From positions 3,263,420-3,327,419 of the forward strand of contig JAQFVV010012510.1 of the NCBI GenBank assembly GCA_028023455.1: 64,000 nt of DNA. The letters are read 5' to 3'. The DNA comes from Epiperipatus broadwayi (taxonomy: Eukaryota > Onychophora > Udeonychophora > Euonychophora > Peripatidae). The position numbers and the translations under genes were made by a program. How positions within the stretch are numbered: the first letter of the stretch is position 1; every line of letters begins with the position of its first letter. Shown here piece after piece: positions 47,385-59,270 of this stretch. The notes beneath the pieces are model-generated. The model did no database searches, was not told the DNA's origin, and saw nothing but the letters and a program-made list of their open reading frames with translations.

Positions 47385-47585
47385 GGATGTGCTATTAAAA
47401 GAGATAGCAGTAGAAATTTTAAACAGAATCTCAAGAGATAGAAATAACTAGAAAGAGGGCATCATGGGATGGATAAATGAAATAAGAAACTTTCCAAGAG
47501 TGATGTGGAAAAGGCGTGAATTAAATAACTGATTAAACTTGAAAAGACCTTCATTCTGCAATGTTTAAAAATAGTAATGATGAAT
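47385..47585 (+). mobile_element. RTE LINE 3' fragment, decayed
   Basis: Sense remnant: KMKWSCLDVLLKEIAVEILN, then ISRDRNN and GWINEIRNFPRVMWKRREL in broken frame. This matches LKWSWAGYIVRRDD...WMDEIKRYAGVMWRRED of the full RTE copy. It ends near ttcattctgcaatg. Confidence 0.65.
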
Positions 47586-48068
47586 ATATTATTTCCATAG
47601 CAAAATATGTCGTGCCTATTATGTACACTAAATAGATGTCAAAAGTAACATAGGAAAGTCAAATGATTTTTTTTCATATATATATATAATCAATTGTTAC
47701 CAATTAACTTATAACAGATTATTAAATTATACATTTTCTGCCTTAGGATCAGATCTTTATAGTTATTGAAGTCAGTTAGTTTAGATTTATATGTTTGGAG
47801 CACTTGCATCTCAACATCATCTTGGATTACATATAAAAAGAGACAGTTATTTAATGTGCTTGTGGAAGTTTGATGTATTTCATTAATGACAGACAATATT
47901 AAAAAAAAACACACCAGGTATTTGGACATAGCACTATTAGTAAAAGTCTATTGATTGTTCTATTTTACAATAAATGACTCTAGACTTTAATAAATAGAAT
48001 GAATTACTGCTCCAAATACAATTAGGCATATGATCAGTTTATTACAAGAAATTCAGTATTAAATACCT

Positions 48069-48476
48069 GTTATTAAAACAAGCAAAACTCACTATACATA
48101 TTGCCACTCACTACAAACTAGAGTAATCAATGGATGCCAGAAAGCTTGTGTATAAAATCCCTATCTTGTGCCTACTCATCCAATATCCCCAGACTAGTTT
48201 CTGGCTTGTGGTCTTCATCAGTGAGGAGCTTTGGATCTGAGAGCACTGTACCTAGATCTTAGGATCTAATGCAACCTTCCAGCAGCCACCTTTTATCTCT
48301 ACTTAACTACAAAACTATGATTCTTAAATTGAAAACACCTTAATATTTTATGCACAAGCCTTCTGACATCCATTGATTACTCTAGCTTGCAGTGAGTGGC
48401 AATATGTATAGTGAGTTGCCTGTTTTAATAACAGTTATAAGCAAGCATAAGAAATGGTGATCATGTGATGTTTATT
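48069..48476. mobile_element. PAL-1 insertion, 408 bp, with perfect 13-bp duplication
   Basis: Flanked by gtattaaatacct (48056-48068 and 48477-48489). The left arm has aacaagcaaaactcactata and cagactagtttctggcttgt. The unique centre has ggatctgagagcactgtacc, ttaggatctaatgcaacctt and aattgaaaacaccttaatat. The right arm, from atgcacaagccttctgacat, is followed by the asymmetric tail agcaagcataagaaatggtg and atcatgtgatgttta. Best-preserved long copy next to 60034-60643. Confidence 0.8.
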
Positions 48477-48773
48477 GTATTAAATACCTAATAGTTTTTA
48501 AGGCTTGATGGTTTAATGATGGAATGGCATTCATTTTAAATATATAATTTAGAATAATGTATTATAGACATGAATTACAGTATATTTTAATGAATTTAAA
48601 TTCCTATTCTAAACTTCTCTTAAATCAAAATAATTCACTGATGTTAGTTACAATTGCATAATTCCTTTAAGAATATTGCTGCAAATAATTGTAATTCCAA
48701 ATCAAAATCAAATTATTTATCTACATAATATAAAACATTTTGAAAAACTATAATTTAACTTTTTTGTTTATAG

Positions 48774-48908
48774 GTGGCGCGTCGATGCTGGTCTGGAAAT
48801 GCATATGCAGAAGAAACAATTTCTCAAGCTATTCAAAATATCTCCAATCTTCGAATTACTATGCCATATAAAGTAGATCAAAGTCTAATGAACAAACTAT
48901 TTTATTAA
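48774..48908 (+). CDS. UROC1: Urocanase last exon (VARRCWSGNA...stop)
   Basis: Terminal exon after ttttttgtttatag. It encodes VARRCWSGNAYAEETISQAI, then QNISNLRITMPYKVD and QSLMNKLFY, and stops at TAA 48906-48908. VARRCWSGN is conserved in animal urocanases; the end, with LRITMPYKVD, matches the family's L-x-VTLPHKVED end. The length and stop position fit the known C-terminus. The protein is about one residue shorter in the GNxxAY loop than vertebrate forms. Confidence 0.95.
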   Translation: MARRCWSGNAYAEETISQAIQNISNLRITMPYKVDQSLMNKLFY

Positions 48909-48924
48909 GCAATATTGTATAAAA

Positions 48925-48943
48925 AATAAAACGTGTTAATAAA
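48925..48943 (+). terminator. Poly(A) signals of the urocanase gene
   Basis: Two aataaa hexamers at 48925-48930 and 48938-48943 lie 17 and 30 nt after the stop codon. Another at about 49216 (gtaataaagtctg) would give a longer 3' UTR. Which is used cannot be told from sequence. Confidence 0.55.
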
Positions 48944-50198
48944 AACAAAACATTGTTAATCAAAAATATCATTTAACAGTCATTATTTTAATCATTTTTG
49001 CTGATTTATTATAACTACCAACTAAAATGAGCAGATCGCTTGAAGACTTTACAACAAATTCCTGGTATCTTATAAAAATCTGCCAAACGTCTTTATTTTA
49101 TTTTCTCATCTATTTACTCAAGTCTAATTACTATTCTCTTTATAGTATCCAATTATCTTCACTATAAGGCTGGATTGAAGTTATATGTATATATTTTCAT
49201 ATGTTTTCATGTGTAATAAAGTCTGTTTTATCTTTGCATTTGTAGTTCATGTTTGTAATTTAAATTTTATAAATCCTTTTTTAGCTTTAAAAAAAGAGAA
49301 AATGATTTGTGTTGTTTTGGTAGGTATACAGTCCTATCCTGAATGTGCTATAATTTTCTAAATTATCACGATTCAATCCTGTGACTCCATTTTGCATCTT
49401 GCTGCTTCAGCCGCTTTTTTCTTTCACCTCACTTATGCCACTTACTGTAAATTTTAGTAATTAAAAAGTGTCAGATTATAGTGTTTAATAAATCCTTACA
49501 CTGTGTTATTCTATTCTAATATCCCCAGATTAGTTTCAACTTTATGCCTTTCATCAGTGACTAATTCTTACAGTAGGTGGCATCAATGTAATGAAAGGAA
49601 AAAAAAAATTAATTTATGTATCTTTATTGATGAAAAGTTTAAAGATAGAGGAAGTTTTTCATACCTTTGAATTACTTTATTATGTACTTGTATGAATATT
49701 CTTGCAAGATTATTGTGAAGTTTGCTAAAGGGACAGATTAGCTTTGATAAAAGGATCTTCAGCACTCAAGCTTGTTATAATAATGCTATGAAAATAATAA
49801 ACAAAATGGCATTTGAAAGATCATGTGATGTTTGGGCATCAGATGTGATAGGCTTTGTGATGTTTTGTAAAAATATTTACATTGACATGAGTATAAGTTT
49901 GTGCACTCCAGAAAAAGTAGATATATATTTTAGATTGCTTACAGATAAGCATTAGATTTAATTAATAATTAAATTTACGTTATGTGCAATAAGAACATTG
50001 TGATCAAAAAATTTCAAGAAATATTTGCTGATTACAAATATTTCTTGATAAAAGACTAATTAGACTTTATAAATTACCTTTTATGGAAATGAATGGCTAT
50101 GACACCAATTAATTGTATAGACCTAAAACATTACCATATATGGAAATAAGTAATTAATTGTGTGAGTAATTAAAAGCTAAGATAAATTCATCATATGA
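48944..50198. other. Downstream flank; PAL-1 scrap near 49505-49560
   Basis: 49510-49560 (aatatccccagattagtttc, then catcagtga) is a fragment of the PAL-1 arm. A 77-codon frame at 49722-49955 has no recognisable domain, and I do not call it a gene. Otherwise nothing. Confidence 0.4.
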
Positions 50199-50800
50199 TT
50201 AAAAATCTATAAATAGTGCAAGAAACGTGTGTGGTTCATTTTCTGGTTCAGTTTGCAGAGAGATGTAAGTGACAGTAGTTTCAGTGAGGGTGCAGTGCTC
50301 TACAGTGAAAATGTCTTCACAGGCAGCAGCTGAACAGGCCCAAAGAGTTTGGGAAACAAGGGTCAGAGGAAACCATCTAGATGTAAAGAATTGATTTTCC
50401 AGTGAGGTTACCAAGCAGATGGTTGCAGAGAGTCAGAAGTAATTGCATCTGAAAGAAGCTCATAGTGATGGTCACAGGGCTGTATGATGAAGCCAAATAT
50501 GTTTGTGTGCAGCTGAACCAGATCGGGGACAAAGTGTTTGGGAAACAGGCCAGTGGTAACCATCTTGAAAGCAGCCAGTCTTAAAGTTATCAGGAGAAAT
50601 GAATCAAAAAGATATATATATAGCTTGAGTTATGTGTGTAGTCAGGAGAAGTTAACCATAGGGAATGGTATATAAATATTTGTGTTGTAAATGCAGCAGA
50701 CTGTTTGCTATTCTTATTATTTATTATTTGGTTTGTTGGTATTCAGAATGCTTGCATTTCGAATACACAGCAGGTTTAACTTTGACCCAGGAATATAACA
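50199..50800 (+). other. GC-richer repeat-like block, possible LTR or promoter-bearing element
   Basis: Composition differs from the flanks (cacaggcagcagctgaacag, then gccagtggtaaccatcttga). It begins near a TATA-like ctataaatag and contains an internal direct repeat: acaggcccaaagagtttggg/aaacaaggg at about 50334 and caaagtgtttgggaaacagg at about 50529. No open frame of note. No second copy in the window, so element status is a guess. Confidence 0.3.
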
Positions 50801-51469
50801 CTTAAATCTATTACTGAGCTAAGTCACATGGGACATTTCATTTGAAGATGATCCACTATATAAATCCTTCCTGCTGTTTTTGGCTATTGAAAATATAATT
50901 ACTTTTATTACATTTTATATAAAACTGTTAGAAGACTAATCGTTGCATCATTTCTGAATGTCCTTAGTCTTTAGGAAGTTTAATGATATAAGGGCATTAA
51001 AACATTAAATTATTAGTTTTTATTAAATACATTTTGAAAGACTTTAACAATTTTGCTTGCTATATTATTTTCTAAAGGTTTTACTTTTCATAATTAATTC
51101 ACCTGTAGAAAATAAAATTAGAATAAGACAAATAAATTACTGTGAATATATGCAGAAAATATCTCAGGAAAGATCATTGAAAGATAATATTAAACTAGAC
51201 ACTATGGGAAAAGAGGAAAATAATATCCAAAAATGAGTTAGAAAGAGGGAATATAGAAAGAAAACAGAAAAAATTAGAGGAAAGATTTATGGTTAATAAA
51301 GAGGCATAAGTTTGGAATCAGAAAATATCATAGATTAATATGAAGAAGGAATAAAATATATGCAGTTTTAATTTTATTATAAACTTCACAAAATTTTTCC
51401 TTAATGTGTAGCATTCAATAAAATTTTTTTTAATAAAATCTGATAATAATTACTTGTAGTATTACAATA
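50801..51469. other. Intergenic sequence, nothing recognised
   Basis: A/T-rich; no feature supported. Confidence 0.35.
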
Positions 51470-52500
51470 ATAATAATAATAATAATGATGATGATGATGA
51501 TGATAATTCAATTCAATTTATTTACCATACAAAACTACTGCATTAAGCCAATTACAGAATTGCACCATAAGAACTATACAATAATATACATAAATGAGCA
51601 TAAATGACAAATTATTATTATGATTATATGCTATACTTTTTTATAAGATAAGTAACAAATTTTTTAAAGTCTAAATAAAAATATTTTCATTAGTAAAATC
51701 ATGATTATAGGTATTAGGCACGAAACAAAGGTGAAAATTTTAATATGTTAGAGCGACAAACCTTAATATAAAATGAAGTAAGTGCAAGCTATATATAAGT
51801 CATGTGACATATGACTTATTATTATTACTATAAACAGTTATTAAAAGTAATATTTGAAATTTGTAGTTAATATAATTTTCTGATTGACAAGGTTATGTAA
51901 AATTTTAAGAGCTTTCATTTTTCTTCTAATGGATAGGGATAGATAATGGGCATTTGATTTAATATACTTGGAAAATTTATCATAAACCAATTGAATTTTA
52001 ATAATATCTCATTTGGAATTGAGATTCCAAACAACAAACCCATATTCTAAAATAGGCTAAACCAAAGAGAGGAATAATTTATATTTTGTAAAACTAGTAA
52101 ATTGTCTACCATGCCTTAAAATTGCACCCATAATTTTAAAAGCTTTATTTACTACATTTTCAATATGAGGATGAAATTATCCATTACTTGCAAAAATAAT
52201 TCCAAGGTCTTTCTGAATATCAACAAATTTTATATTATGATCTTCAATATAATAAGGACAAATTATCATTTCAGATTTTTTGGAATAAGAAACAGTTGAA
52301 TATTTATCCATATTAATATCCATTTTATTATCTCTACACCATTTCACAAAATTATTAATATCTTTTTGTAATAGTATGCAATCATTAATTGAGTTGATAT
52401 TCCTAAAAATTTTACAATCATCTGCATAGCATAAAATATGTGATGATGATGGTGATAATAATAATAATAATAATAACAACAACAACAACAACAACTGATA
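51470..52500 (-). pseudogene. Jockey-like LINE, 3' half, between microsatellites
   Basis: On the - strand, 52177-52460 encodes SSSHILCYADDCKIFRNINS, then ILLQKDINNFVKWCRDNKMD and FVDIQKDLGIIF. This is reverse transcriptase with an intact YADD box and the WC..NKM.IN..K block of jockey-type LINEs. It continues in broken frame to about 51880 (ILEYGFVVWNLN, then the ALKILHNL end). The 3' UTR ends at (aat/gat)n, 51471-51510. A second tri-nucleotide tract (52440-52495) lies at the truncated 5' side. No endonuclease part. Confidence 0.7.
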
Positions 52501-52924
52501 TACAGGCTTAAACTATTCAATTTTTCATGACCATTTCAATAAGTGCATTCCAAAATTTTAAAAAGTGTTACATACATTGAGAAATATTTATTTTTTATAC
52601 AGCACAGTATCTATTTCAATATATTCGAAAGTAAACCACACGTGCTATTTTAATATAAATTGGTACACACTCACCCATAAGCAAACGGTAAATATTTCTT
52701 GAAATCTCTATTTAAATTACTTTTTAATTATAAAAATTAATTTAATAAATATTAAACTCTTAAAAAGATGTTAATATAATTTATTTGCAATATAATTATT
52801 TTTAATTACATATAAAGGTTAATCAAGGGTTAATCAATCAGTAAATAAATGTTTAAACCACTAAATATCCCATGATCACCACATTGTTGTGTTTTCATTT
52901 TGAACTTGTAGCTTTATAGTTAAT

Positions 52925-53155
52925 TAAAAAGGTAAAAGATGTTTCCTGGAGAGTTGCATTAGATCCTAAGATCTAGGTGCAGTGCTCTCCAATCCGAAGC
53001 TCTTCACTGATGAAGGCCACCAGCTAGAAACTAGTCTAGGGATGTTGGATGAATAGGCACTAGATAGGAATTTTAAGCACTAATCTTGCATCCATTGATT
53101 ACTCTGGCTTGCACTTGAGGGCACTATTGCATGGAGAGTTTTGTTTCTGTTAAAT
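52925..53155. repeat. PAL-1 right half
   Basis: Runs from the unique centre (ttgcattagatcctaagatc, then gaagctcttcactgatgaag) through cagctagaaactagtc and cttgcatccattgattactc to catggagagttttgtttctg. Left arm absent. Confidence 0.65.
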
Positions 53156-54659
53156 AATTGTTTATCAAAAATTTATTTTTTACCATTGGATTTTTTTTTT
53201 TTTTGGAACAATTTTAATGGCACTAAAAAAAGTTTTGGGATTGTGTTGAAAAATGCTAATAAGATATATGTACGTGTAAATTTTGCATTACAACTTATTC
53301 TCATACTTAATAAATGATTTCAGGCAGCAAAGAAAATATAAGTGCTCTTAAAGTGCATTTCATCTAAACTAATTTCTTTAGCTAGTCCAGATCATATATA
53401 TATATACAAATGGCTTCTAATTATTGCTTCCTCCATTTATCTAAATATACTGTCTTAATGACTTGTCTACTAAATCATTCTTTCACAGATTCAAAATTAT
53501 TATATCACTTTTAACCTCAAAATAGATTTTAACTTCTATTAAAGATATATGTTATTATTAATAACATTTTTCTTAGTCAATGTTCCAACCTCCTTCACTC
53601 ATATGCAAGATTTTATATAATTTTACTTTTTAATACAGCATTCTCCTCCTCCATTACCACTGGAAAAAGGTATGACATACTGCCATTGCAAACATGGGCA
53701 CAGGTTTAATACATAAGTACCACTTTATTTATATGACAGAATGTATAATTTTATAAATTAAAATATTAAATTATACATGAGAATATGTTAGTCTTGCTAT
53801 TCGTAATTTCCTATTGTTTGGCTTGCAATGACTAGCAAGCAGGTTGCTTATCAGTTCTCAACTCTATATATTTGTGTTTATTCAATTTTGCTTCATGACT
53901 AGTCTCTTCTAAGTTATACTTAAGCTTTGAAATAAAAAAACGTATATTCAATTTTTTTGTTCCTAAATAAGAAATTATAAGTTATTTTTAAAACTGCCCC
54001 CAACACAGATTTAATAAGATTAACCTGCATTCCTGTTTACACTAGATTATTTGTTGAAATATCTAAAAATAACAAGATTCTAAAAAATAAATTATCAATC
54101 AAGGTGGCTTTGGATAGAGATCAAAGATAATATTTCGGTGCAGTGAAAGGAAGAAAGATATATATATAAATAATTGCCAAGCAAAAAACATCACTCTTGA
54201 AAAAGAAAAATCAATAAAAAAATGGATTTTTATAATTTCTAAATCAGAAACTTTTTTAAGACTTGCAACAAACGTATTTGTTTTTGATCAGTTATAAAGA
54301 AATCTCTACGACATCGAAGATTTCTACACATTTTTCCTCAAAGTGCTTTTATTTTCCATACTCACATTTATGCATTAATATTACAAATACATGTATAAAT
54401 AAATATATACTTATTCAATAATATGTATGCATACACTGTCGTTTTCTGCTGGAAGGCAGATTGATAATATTAGATAATACGATAGAATGACAAAGCATTA
54501 ATCATTGTAAATATTATTAGTATATTTACAGGTAATTATATGTTAAACTTCTTATTCATGACTTGTATATATCAATTTGATTTTATTACTATAATCAGAT
54601 ATATATAAACATTTAAGATGTTTTAACATGTAAGCAAAATTTTCTTTATTTTATTTATT
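53156..54659. other. Intergenic sequence, nothing firm
   Basis: A/T-rich. One possible short exon at 53639-53716 is listed separately. No repeat family recognised. Confidence 0.35.
53639..53716 (+). CDS. Possible small terminal exon, unidentified
   Basis: After an acceptor-like tttttaatacag, an open stretch of 25 codons to a TAA reads HSPPPLPLEKGMTYC, then HCKHGHRFNT. It is richer in C, H and P than the surrounding A/T-biased frames, which is why it is noted. There is no upstream partner exon, no homologue that I recognise, and no poly(A) signal close by. It could be chance or a transposon scrap. Confidence 0.15.
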   Translation, partial: HSPPPLPLEKGMTYCHCKHGHRFNT

Positions 54660-55870
54660 TATCTTTTATTGTTAAAGATTACATAGAAGTCTTCCGGGTC
54701 AAATTACCCGATGTGATTGCAAAGCATTCAATATAAAAAAAAACAATTATTAATCTTGTTTACAAAGGACACACTCCAGACAACAAGTATGTCCACAAAA
54801 GAATTATTATATCCTTACCCACTGTGTATCTATACATGGGTCTACATGTCCCAACCACCAGGAAGTTATCCATAACCCAATGATCCCACACCTGGGGCCC
54901 TGAAACAAAGACTTAAGCTTCAGCTAAAAAGGTGGACAAGTCCAGCATTGTGCCAACCACCACAATAGGTAATGAGATCCTAGGCCCAAATCCACAAGAC
55001 AACAAATCCTCGACCTACAACTGAGATATGCACAGTCCATTCTGGATACCTCTGCCTCCCCATTTAACAGTCCAAATGCCAAAATGGGAAAACATAATGA
55101 ATAATGAGCACAGATCTGTACTGCCCAAAACCAACCCATCATGGAGGCACAACAGCCCATCAGAAAGGAAAATGGTGCAGGAACTTTGACCAGGTACCCT
55201 CCCAGCAGGTTTTCAGGTAGCGGCAACAATTGTCAACAGCCTGAACCATAGACCAGACCTCTAGCGACTGCCACCAGCCACCCCTGAGGGAGAAATGAGG
55301 AGTGCAGATCCATATCCTTTACATTAAAACTCCTTCAATGTTACAAAAATTGGCACCTAATAATAGTGAGTGCAAATCAACACTGACCTAACAAATAATG
55401 CATCAGGGGATATAGTAGCCCCTCAGGGCGATGTTCAAGTGAAGATAGTGACTTTCACCTGCCCGGTGGGTATTTCTGGGCTAGAAAATGATCGCCGATT
55501 GCCTCCACAAATGAATGAAGCCCCTCATGACCATTATCACCACACCTGGGGAAAAAATGGGGAGTGCAAACTCATGCCTACCAATATATTTGATTCATTG
55601 TAGTCTTGAAATCAAGCCTGATTTACATGCACACCATGAGAACAAATCATTTGTTTATATCTTGCACACTGAGGTCAATGGAGCTGATAATCTGCTTTTA
55701 GTTATTATCAACCCCCGAAGTCTGCAAATATTCACAATATCTGTTCAACCCACCAACTCTAAAGTACTTCAGGTTCACAGTGATTCTTATTTGTTAGATA
55801 CTAAATTGGATTGTTTCATTTGATTGAATTTTAGGTCTTGCTTAGTAATCAAGGATTCAGTTGTATAATC
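54660..55870. other. GC-richer 1.2-kb block of unknown origin
   Basis: Composition changes abruptly (gtcttccgggtcaaattacc at the left edge), with many C-rich stretches. Open frames of about 100 codons occur on both strands (54924-55229 -, 55515-55823 +) but show no domain I recognise. An internal direct repeat is seen: cacccctgagggagaaatga/ggagtgcag (about 55278) and cacctggggaaaaaatgggg/agtgcaa (about 55542). It may be an insertion from an unrecognised mobile element or virus-like source, or a host UTR. No assignment. Confidence 0.35.
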
Positions 55871-57123
55871 TGAAGGTTTATTGTTAAACTTTGGAATGTT
55901 CTCAATAATTATTGCCTGAAAAAGGATAAATTGGCACCTTCAAAAACATCAGCTGTACTAATTTTGTCTTTGAATCATTACTTTTTGCTCATGAATCACT
56001 TTGTTGTAATTCTGTGTTGATTTAAAAAAAAATTTTTTTAATATTTTTGAGGCCCCCCAATCCACCGGAAGTGGTCTAATAACTTCTGTTCTGATCTTCG
56101 AAGAAACCTGATTTTTATGCAGGGAGATAGCTTAAGTCATAATTTATAATGTTCAATTCCAAAATTGAGATCAATTTAAAGTAATTTTCTGATCTGCACT
56201 GTTTAGCCGCATTCAGCAACTTCCAATTCGACACCATGATATCGTATCTTTTTTCCTATGAACAATTTAACAATGGGATTTCTTTTTTTCCCCTAGTTTT
56301 ATGATTAATTTTTGTATCTATAGTAATCCCTAACCCATTTTCTGTGGTTTCCAGTCATAGAAACTTGTTTCACATTTCTAATATCTGATGCAATTCTTAA
56401 ACCATCTTTGTTACATTTTATTTTCCATGTTTTCTATAAGCCTTGATGACTAAATGATTTCTCTGTTTATTCTAACAAAAATTTGGATTTCTAGTGTCTC
56501 TGTTTTTTATTTTCCAAGGTTTTATGTTGTTCTAATGATTCCTAGAATTATTTAACCTAGTTTTTGCCTATTTCTAATGATCGCCATTTGTATAACTGGA
56601 CCAATAGATACTCTCAATTATTCTTGAGTGAAAACTGTTCCAAAATTTCTTATATAGATGAAAAAACAATAAATAGGTATTCACTTACATCTTGGTAAAC
56701 TTTTGTTCTATGAATCCAAAATTAAACTATGACTTTGGTGAATAAAACAGGGAGCCTGTAACAGTAAAAACTGGAGTCCCAGGCTCCCTCTAGTGGGCTA
56801 TTTTTTTATTTATGATTATAATAAACAAATTATGTTTTTTAGTTATTGAATATATTTATTTTGCTGTTGAACTCACTCCAATTATATATAATTTAATCTA
56901 TCACTAACCTGAGAAATCATGTAATCCCCTCAATGAAAATACATCAAAATGATAATGATTATAGATGATTTAACTTGAAGTATTCTTTCTATGAAAAAAA
57001 ATGGCATCTAAGGCTAACTTATATTGAACCTTTAAAAAATGATTTTGGAACAATTAAGTTGAATTTAACTGTGTGCTGAGGTCATTTTGATCATCACAAT
57101 CACAGTGCTTGTTGTATTTAATA
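55871..57123. other. Intergenic sequence, nothing recognised
   Basis: No domain or repeat partner found. Confidence 0.35.
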
Positions 57124-57521
57124 TGAACTATTACATTTTAGCATTACAAGCATTGTATTGATTTTATGTGTTACAATATATATATATGTATATAATTATA
57201 GAGGATTTGAACCCAGACTTTCAATTCTCTTCAACTATCCAATCTATCTCATGCAACTGATACACATAATCACACCCATGTGAAAAAGATTATATATGTG
57301 TGTGGGAGATGATCTGGTCCAACTGATGGATGGTGTTATATTGGAGTGCATTTATCTTTTTCACATGTGTGTTATTATGTGTATCAGTTGCATGAGATAG
57401 ATTGGATAGTTGAAGGAATTTAAAGTATAGGTTCAAATCCTCTATAATTATATACATATATATATATATTGTAACACATAAAATCAATACAATGCTTGTA
57501 ATGCTAAAATGTAATAGTTCA
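57124..57521. repeat. PAL-2 palindrome of 398 bp, nearly perfect
   Basis: Arms of about 165 nt: gaactattacattttagcat, caatata(ta)n and ggatttgaacccagac at the left; the complement at the right ending atgctaaaatgtaatagttc. The outer 75 nt of each arm are not found in other PAL-2 copies. The right arm contains ggttcaaatcctct (box B-like). Confidence 0.75.
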
Positions 57522-58020
57522 TGTGTGTGAGAGATGATGATCTGGTCCAACTGATGGGTGGTGTTATATTGGAGATTATTTATCAGTGTTCACTCTTCTG
57601 TGTTTTTAAATGGACAAGGTTATATATATGAGAGGTCATAGTGACTTAAGATCAACATGGGCATGACACTAATATTGGCATCATCAAGAGATTTAGATGT
57701 TCTATCATCAGATTTTCAATAGTATGGATGACTGAAGAGTTGGAGGGTGGGGTTGATTAAAGTCTGTCTATTAAAGTTTGAAGAATTGCTATCTTAATAT
57801 AAACTGAGCACTGATTATATATATGTATGTGGGAGATGATGATCTGGACCAAATTATGAATGCTGGTTCAGCATGAAATATGTATATTAGATATCATATA
57901 TCTTTTTCAAGTGTGTGTTCATGTGTAATGGCTGAAATAGATTGAATAGCTAAAGGTATCTTGAAATTCTGGGTTCAAATCTTTATAATTACATCTAAAC
58001 TCAAGGGATATAAATTATAT
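57522..58020 (+). repeat. PAL-2 unit, direct copy
   Basis: Starts with gagatgatgatctggtccaa (a repeat of 57305-57320), then tatgagaggtcatagtgact, tctatcatcagattttcaat and gatctggaccaaattatgaa. It ends aaattctgggttcaaatctt. A complete single unit. Confidence 0.6.
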
Positions 58021-58529
58021 GTTTTTACGTATTATATATATATATATTACACTTTGATTTATCAAGGATCTAAATTTTTCAATTTCTTCAATACCATTCT
58101 TCAAATTAATACATTAATGATTATTATTATTCTGTAAACTTACTTAAAGATTACTATATCTGTTTTTTTAATTAAACATAAGCACATGGAATAATTAACC
58201 CATCCTTCTCTTTCATTTTCCATATGTAATATCTTTTTAGGTATACTTAAAACTGCTGCTCCACCACACATTAATTAAATACATATAATTAAAGACACCT
58301 TGAAAAAGATTTGGGAGTTATCTTTCTCAGATATCTTTATTCATATGTTTTAAGAATATGTGGTAGAGTGGAAATTTTGAGTTTATCTAAATAAACACAT
58401 ATTATGTATCAAAAGATGCATATTCTCTTTTTTACATCTGCATAACAAATACATACATACCATGTTTAACAAGCGTTTCAGTTGAATTTATTAATATATA
58501 ATAAATCTATTATTATAAAGTGCTGAAAA
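58021..58529. other. Intergenic sequence, nothing firm
   Basis: 58310-58440 faintly resembles the 17270-17330 tandem-repeat region (tcagatatctttattcatat). Otherwise featureless. Confidence 0.3.
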
Positions 58530-58790
58530 TTTTCAAATTATTAAAGCAGAAGTCATTCTCCGATAATACGCTATTTCTTAAATATTATAAATCTCTGCGC
58601 AAACGCCTGCCCGTAAGAGATCTAAGCATGGTCAGTGAGAATTGATGTATATGCAAATATGCTCTAAACTTAAGTGATTCACTTAAATTTTTAAAATTTT
58701 TACTGGCAGATGAGTGCGTGGAGATTTATATTTAAGAAATAGCGCATTATCGGAGGTTGATTTCCGCTTTAATAATTTTAATATATAATA
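58530..58790. mobile_element. Hairpin MITE-like element
   Basis: Terminal inverted repeats of about 60 nt. The left has attattaaagcagaagtcat and ccgataatacgctatttctt; the right has aagaaatagcgcattatcgg and gatttccgctttaataat. About 250 bp, with no coding frame. A flanking taat-type duplication is possible but hard to call in this composition. Only one copy in the window. Confidence 0.65.
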
Positions 58791-59270
58791 GTAATTAGGA
58801 TCTGATATTTTCTACAAAAAATCATCCCTAATCATTGAAATTTTATCATTAGGATAATAAAGTCAATAGACATTTTCAGCATCATTAATTGTGATATTCT
58901 GAATACTATAATAGTTAAATGAGAAGCACCTAAATTTTTCAATGCATCATATAAATCATATTACTAATAAATATACTACAGACAGAAATTGTATTATATT
59001 TCAATAAACTTGACCATCACTGCACTACTTTTAATAATATAATATGCTGACTAGAAACAATTAAATTCATGAGATAGTATAGATGATACAATAGAACTAA
59101 AATTAAAGCTTCTTCACCCAATAAACACATCTTGCTGTCCATAGTATCACCTCATCAAAGTCACTAACAGTTTTAAAAATCATCTATCTGTCCAAAACAT
59201 ATCCATAGTCAAATTTACATAGTAATGACATTTCACAAAGCATAGCTGCTTCATTTAATATATATTTACA
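58791..59270. other. Intergenic sequence, nothing recognised
   Basis: No feature supported. Confidence 0.35.

Larger units (their letters stand above)
6332..48908 (+). other. Urocanate hydratase gene, eight 3'-terminal exons
   Basis: Urocanase converts urocanate to imidazolone propionate in cytosolic histidine degradation, using NAD+ as a bound electrophile. Eight exons with AG/GT borders join in phase into about 223 codons plus stop, equal to roughly the C-terminal third of the animal enzyme (about 670 residues). Exon lengths are 92, 65, 99, 100, 82, 49, 51 and 135 nt. Introns are about 15.8, 6.5, 4.7, 4.3, 7.6, 0.09 and 2.9 kb and are largely mobile-element sequence. No frameshift or internal stop was found. 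The exon ending just before the W of WVCTSG must end in phase 2 and was not found within 1-6331. Confidence 0.9.

Noticed and set aside
49722-49955. 77-codon frame on the + strand downstream of urocanase
   Set aside because: Looks more protein-like than most, but no domain or conserved motif is recognised.
54924-55229. 101-codon frame on the - strand as a gene
   Set aside because: Open frames are longer by chance in a GC-richer block, and the peptide shows no domain I recognise.
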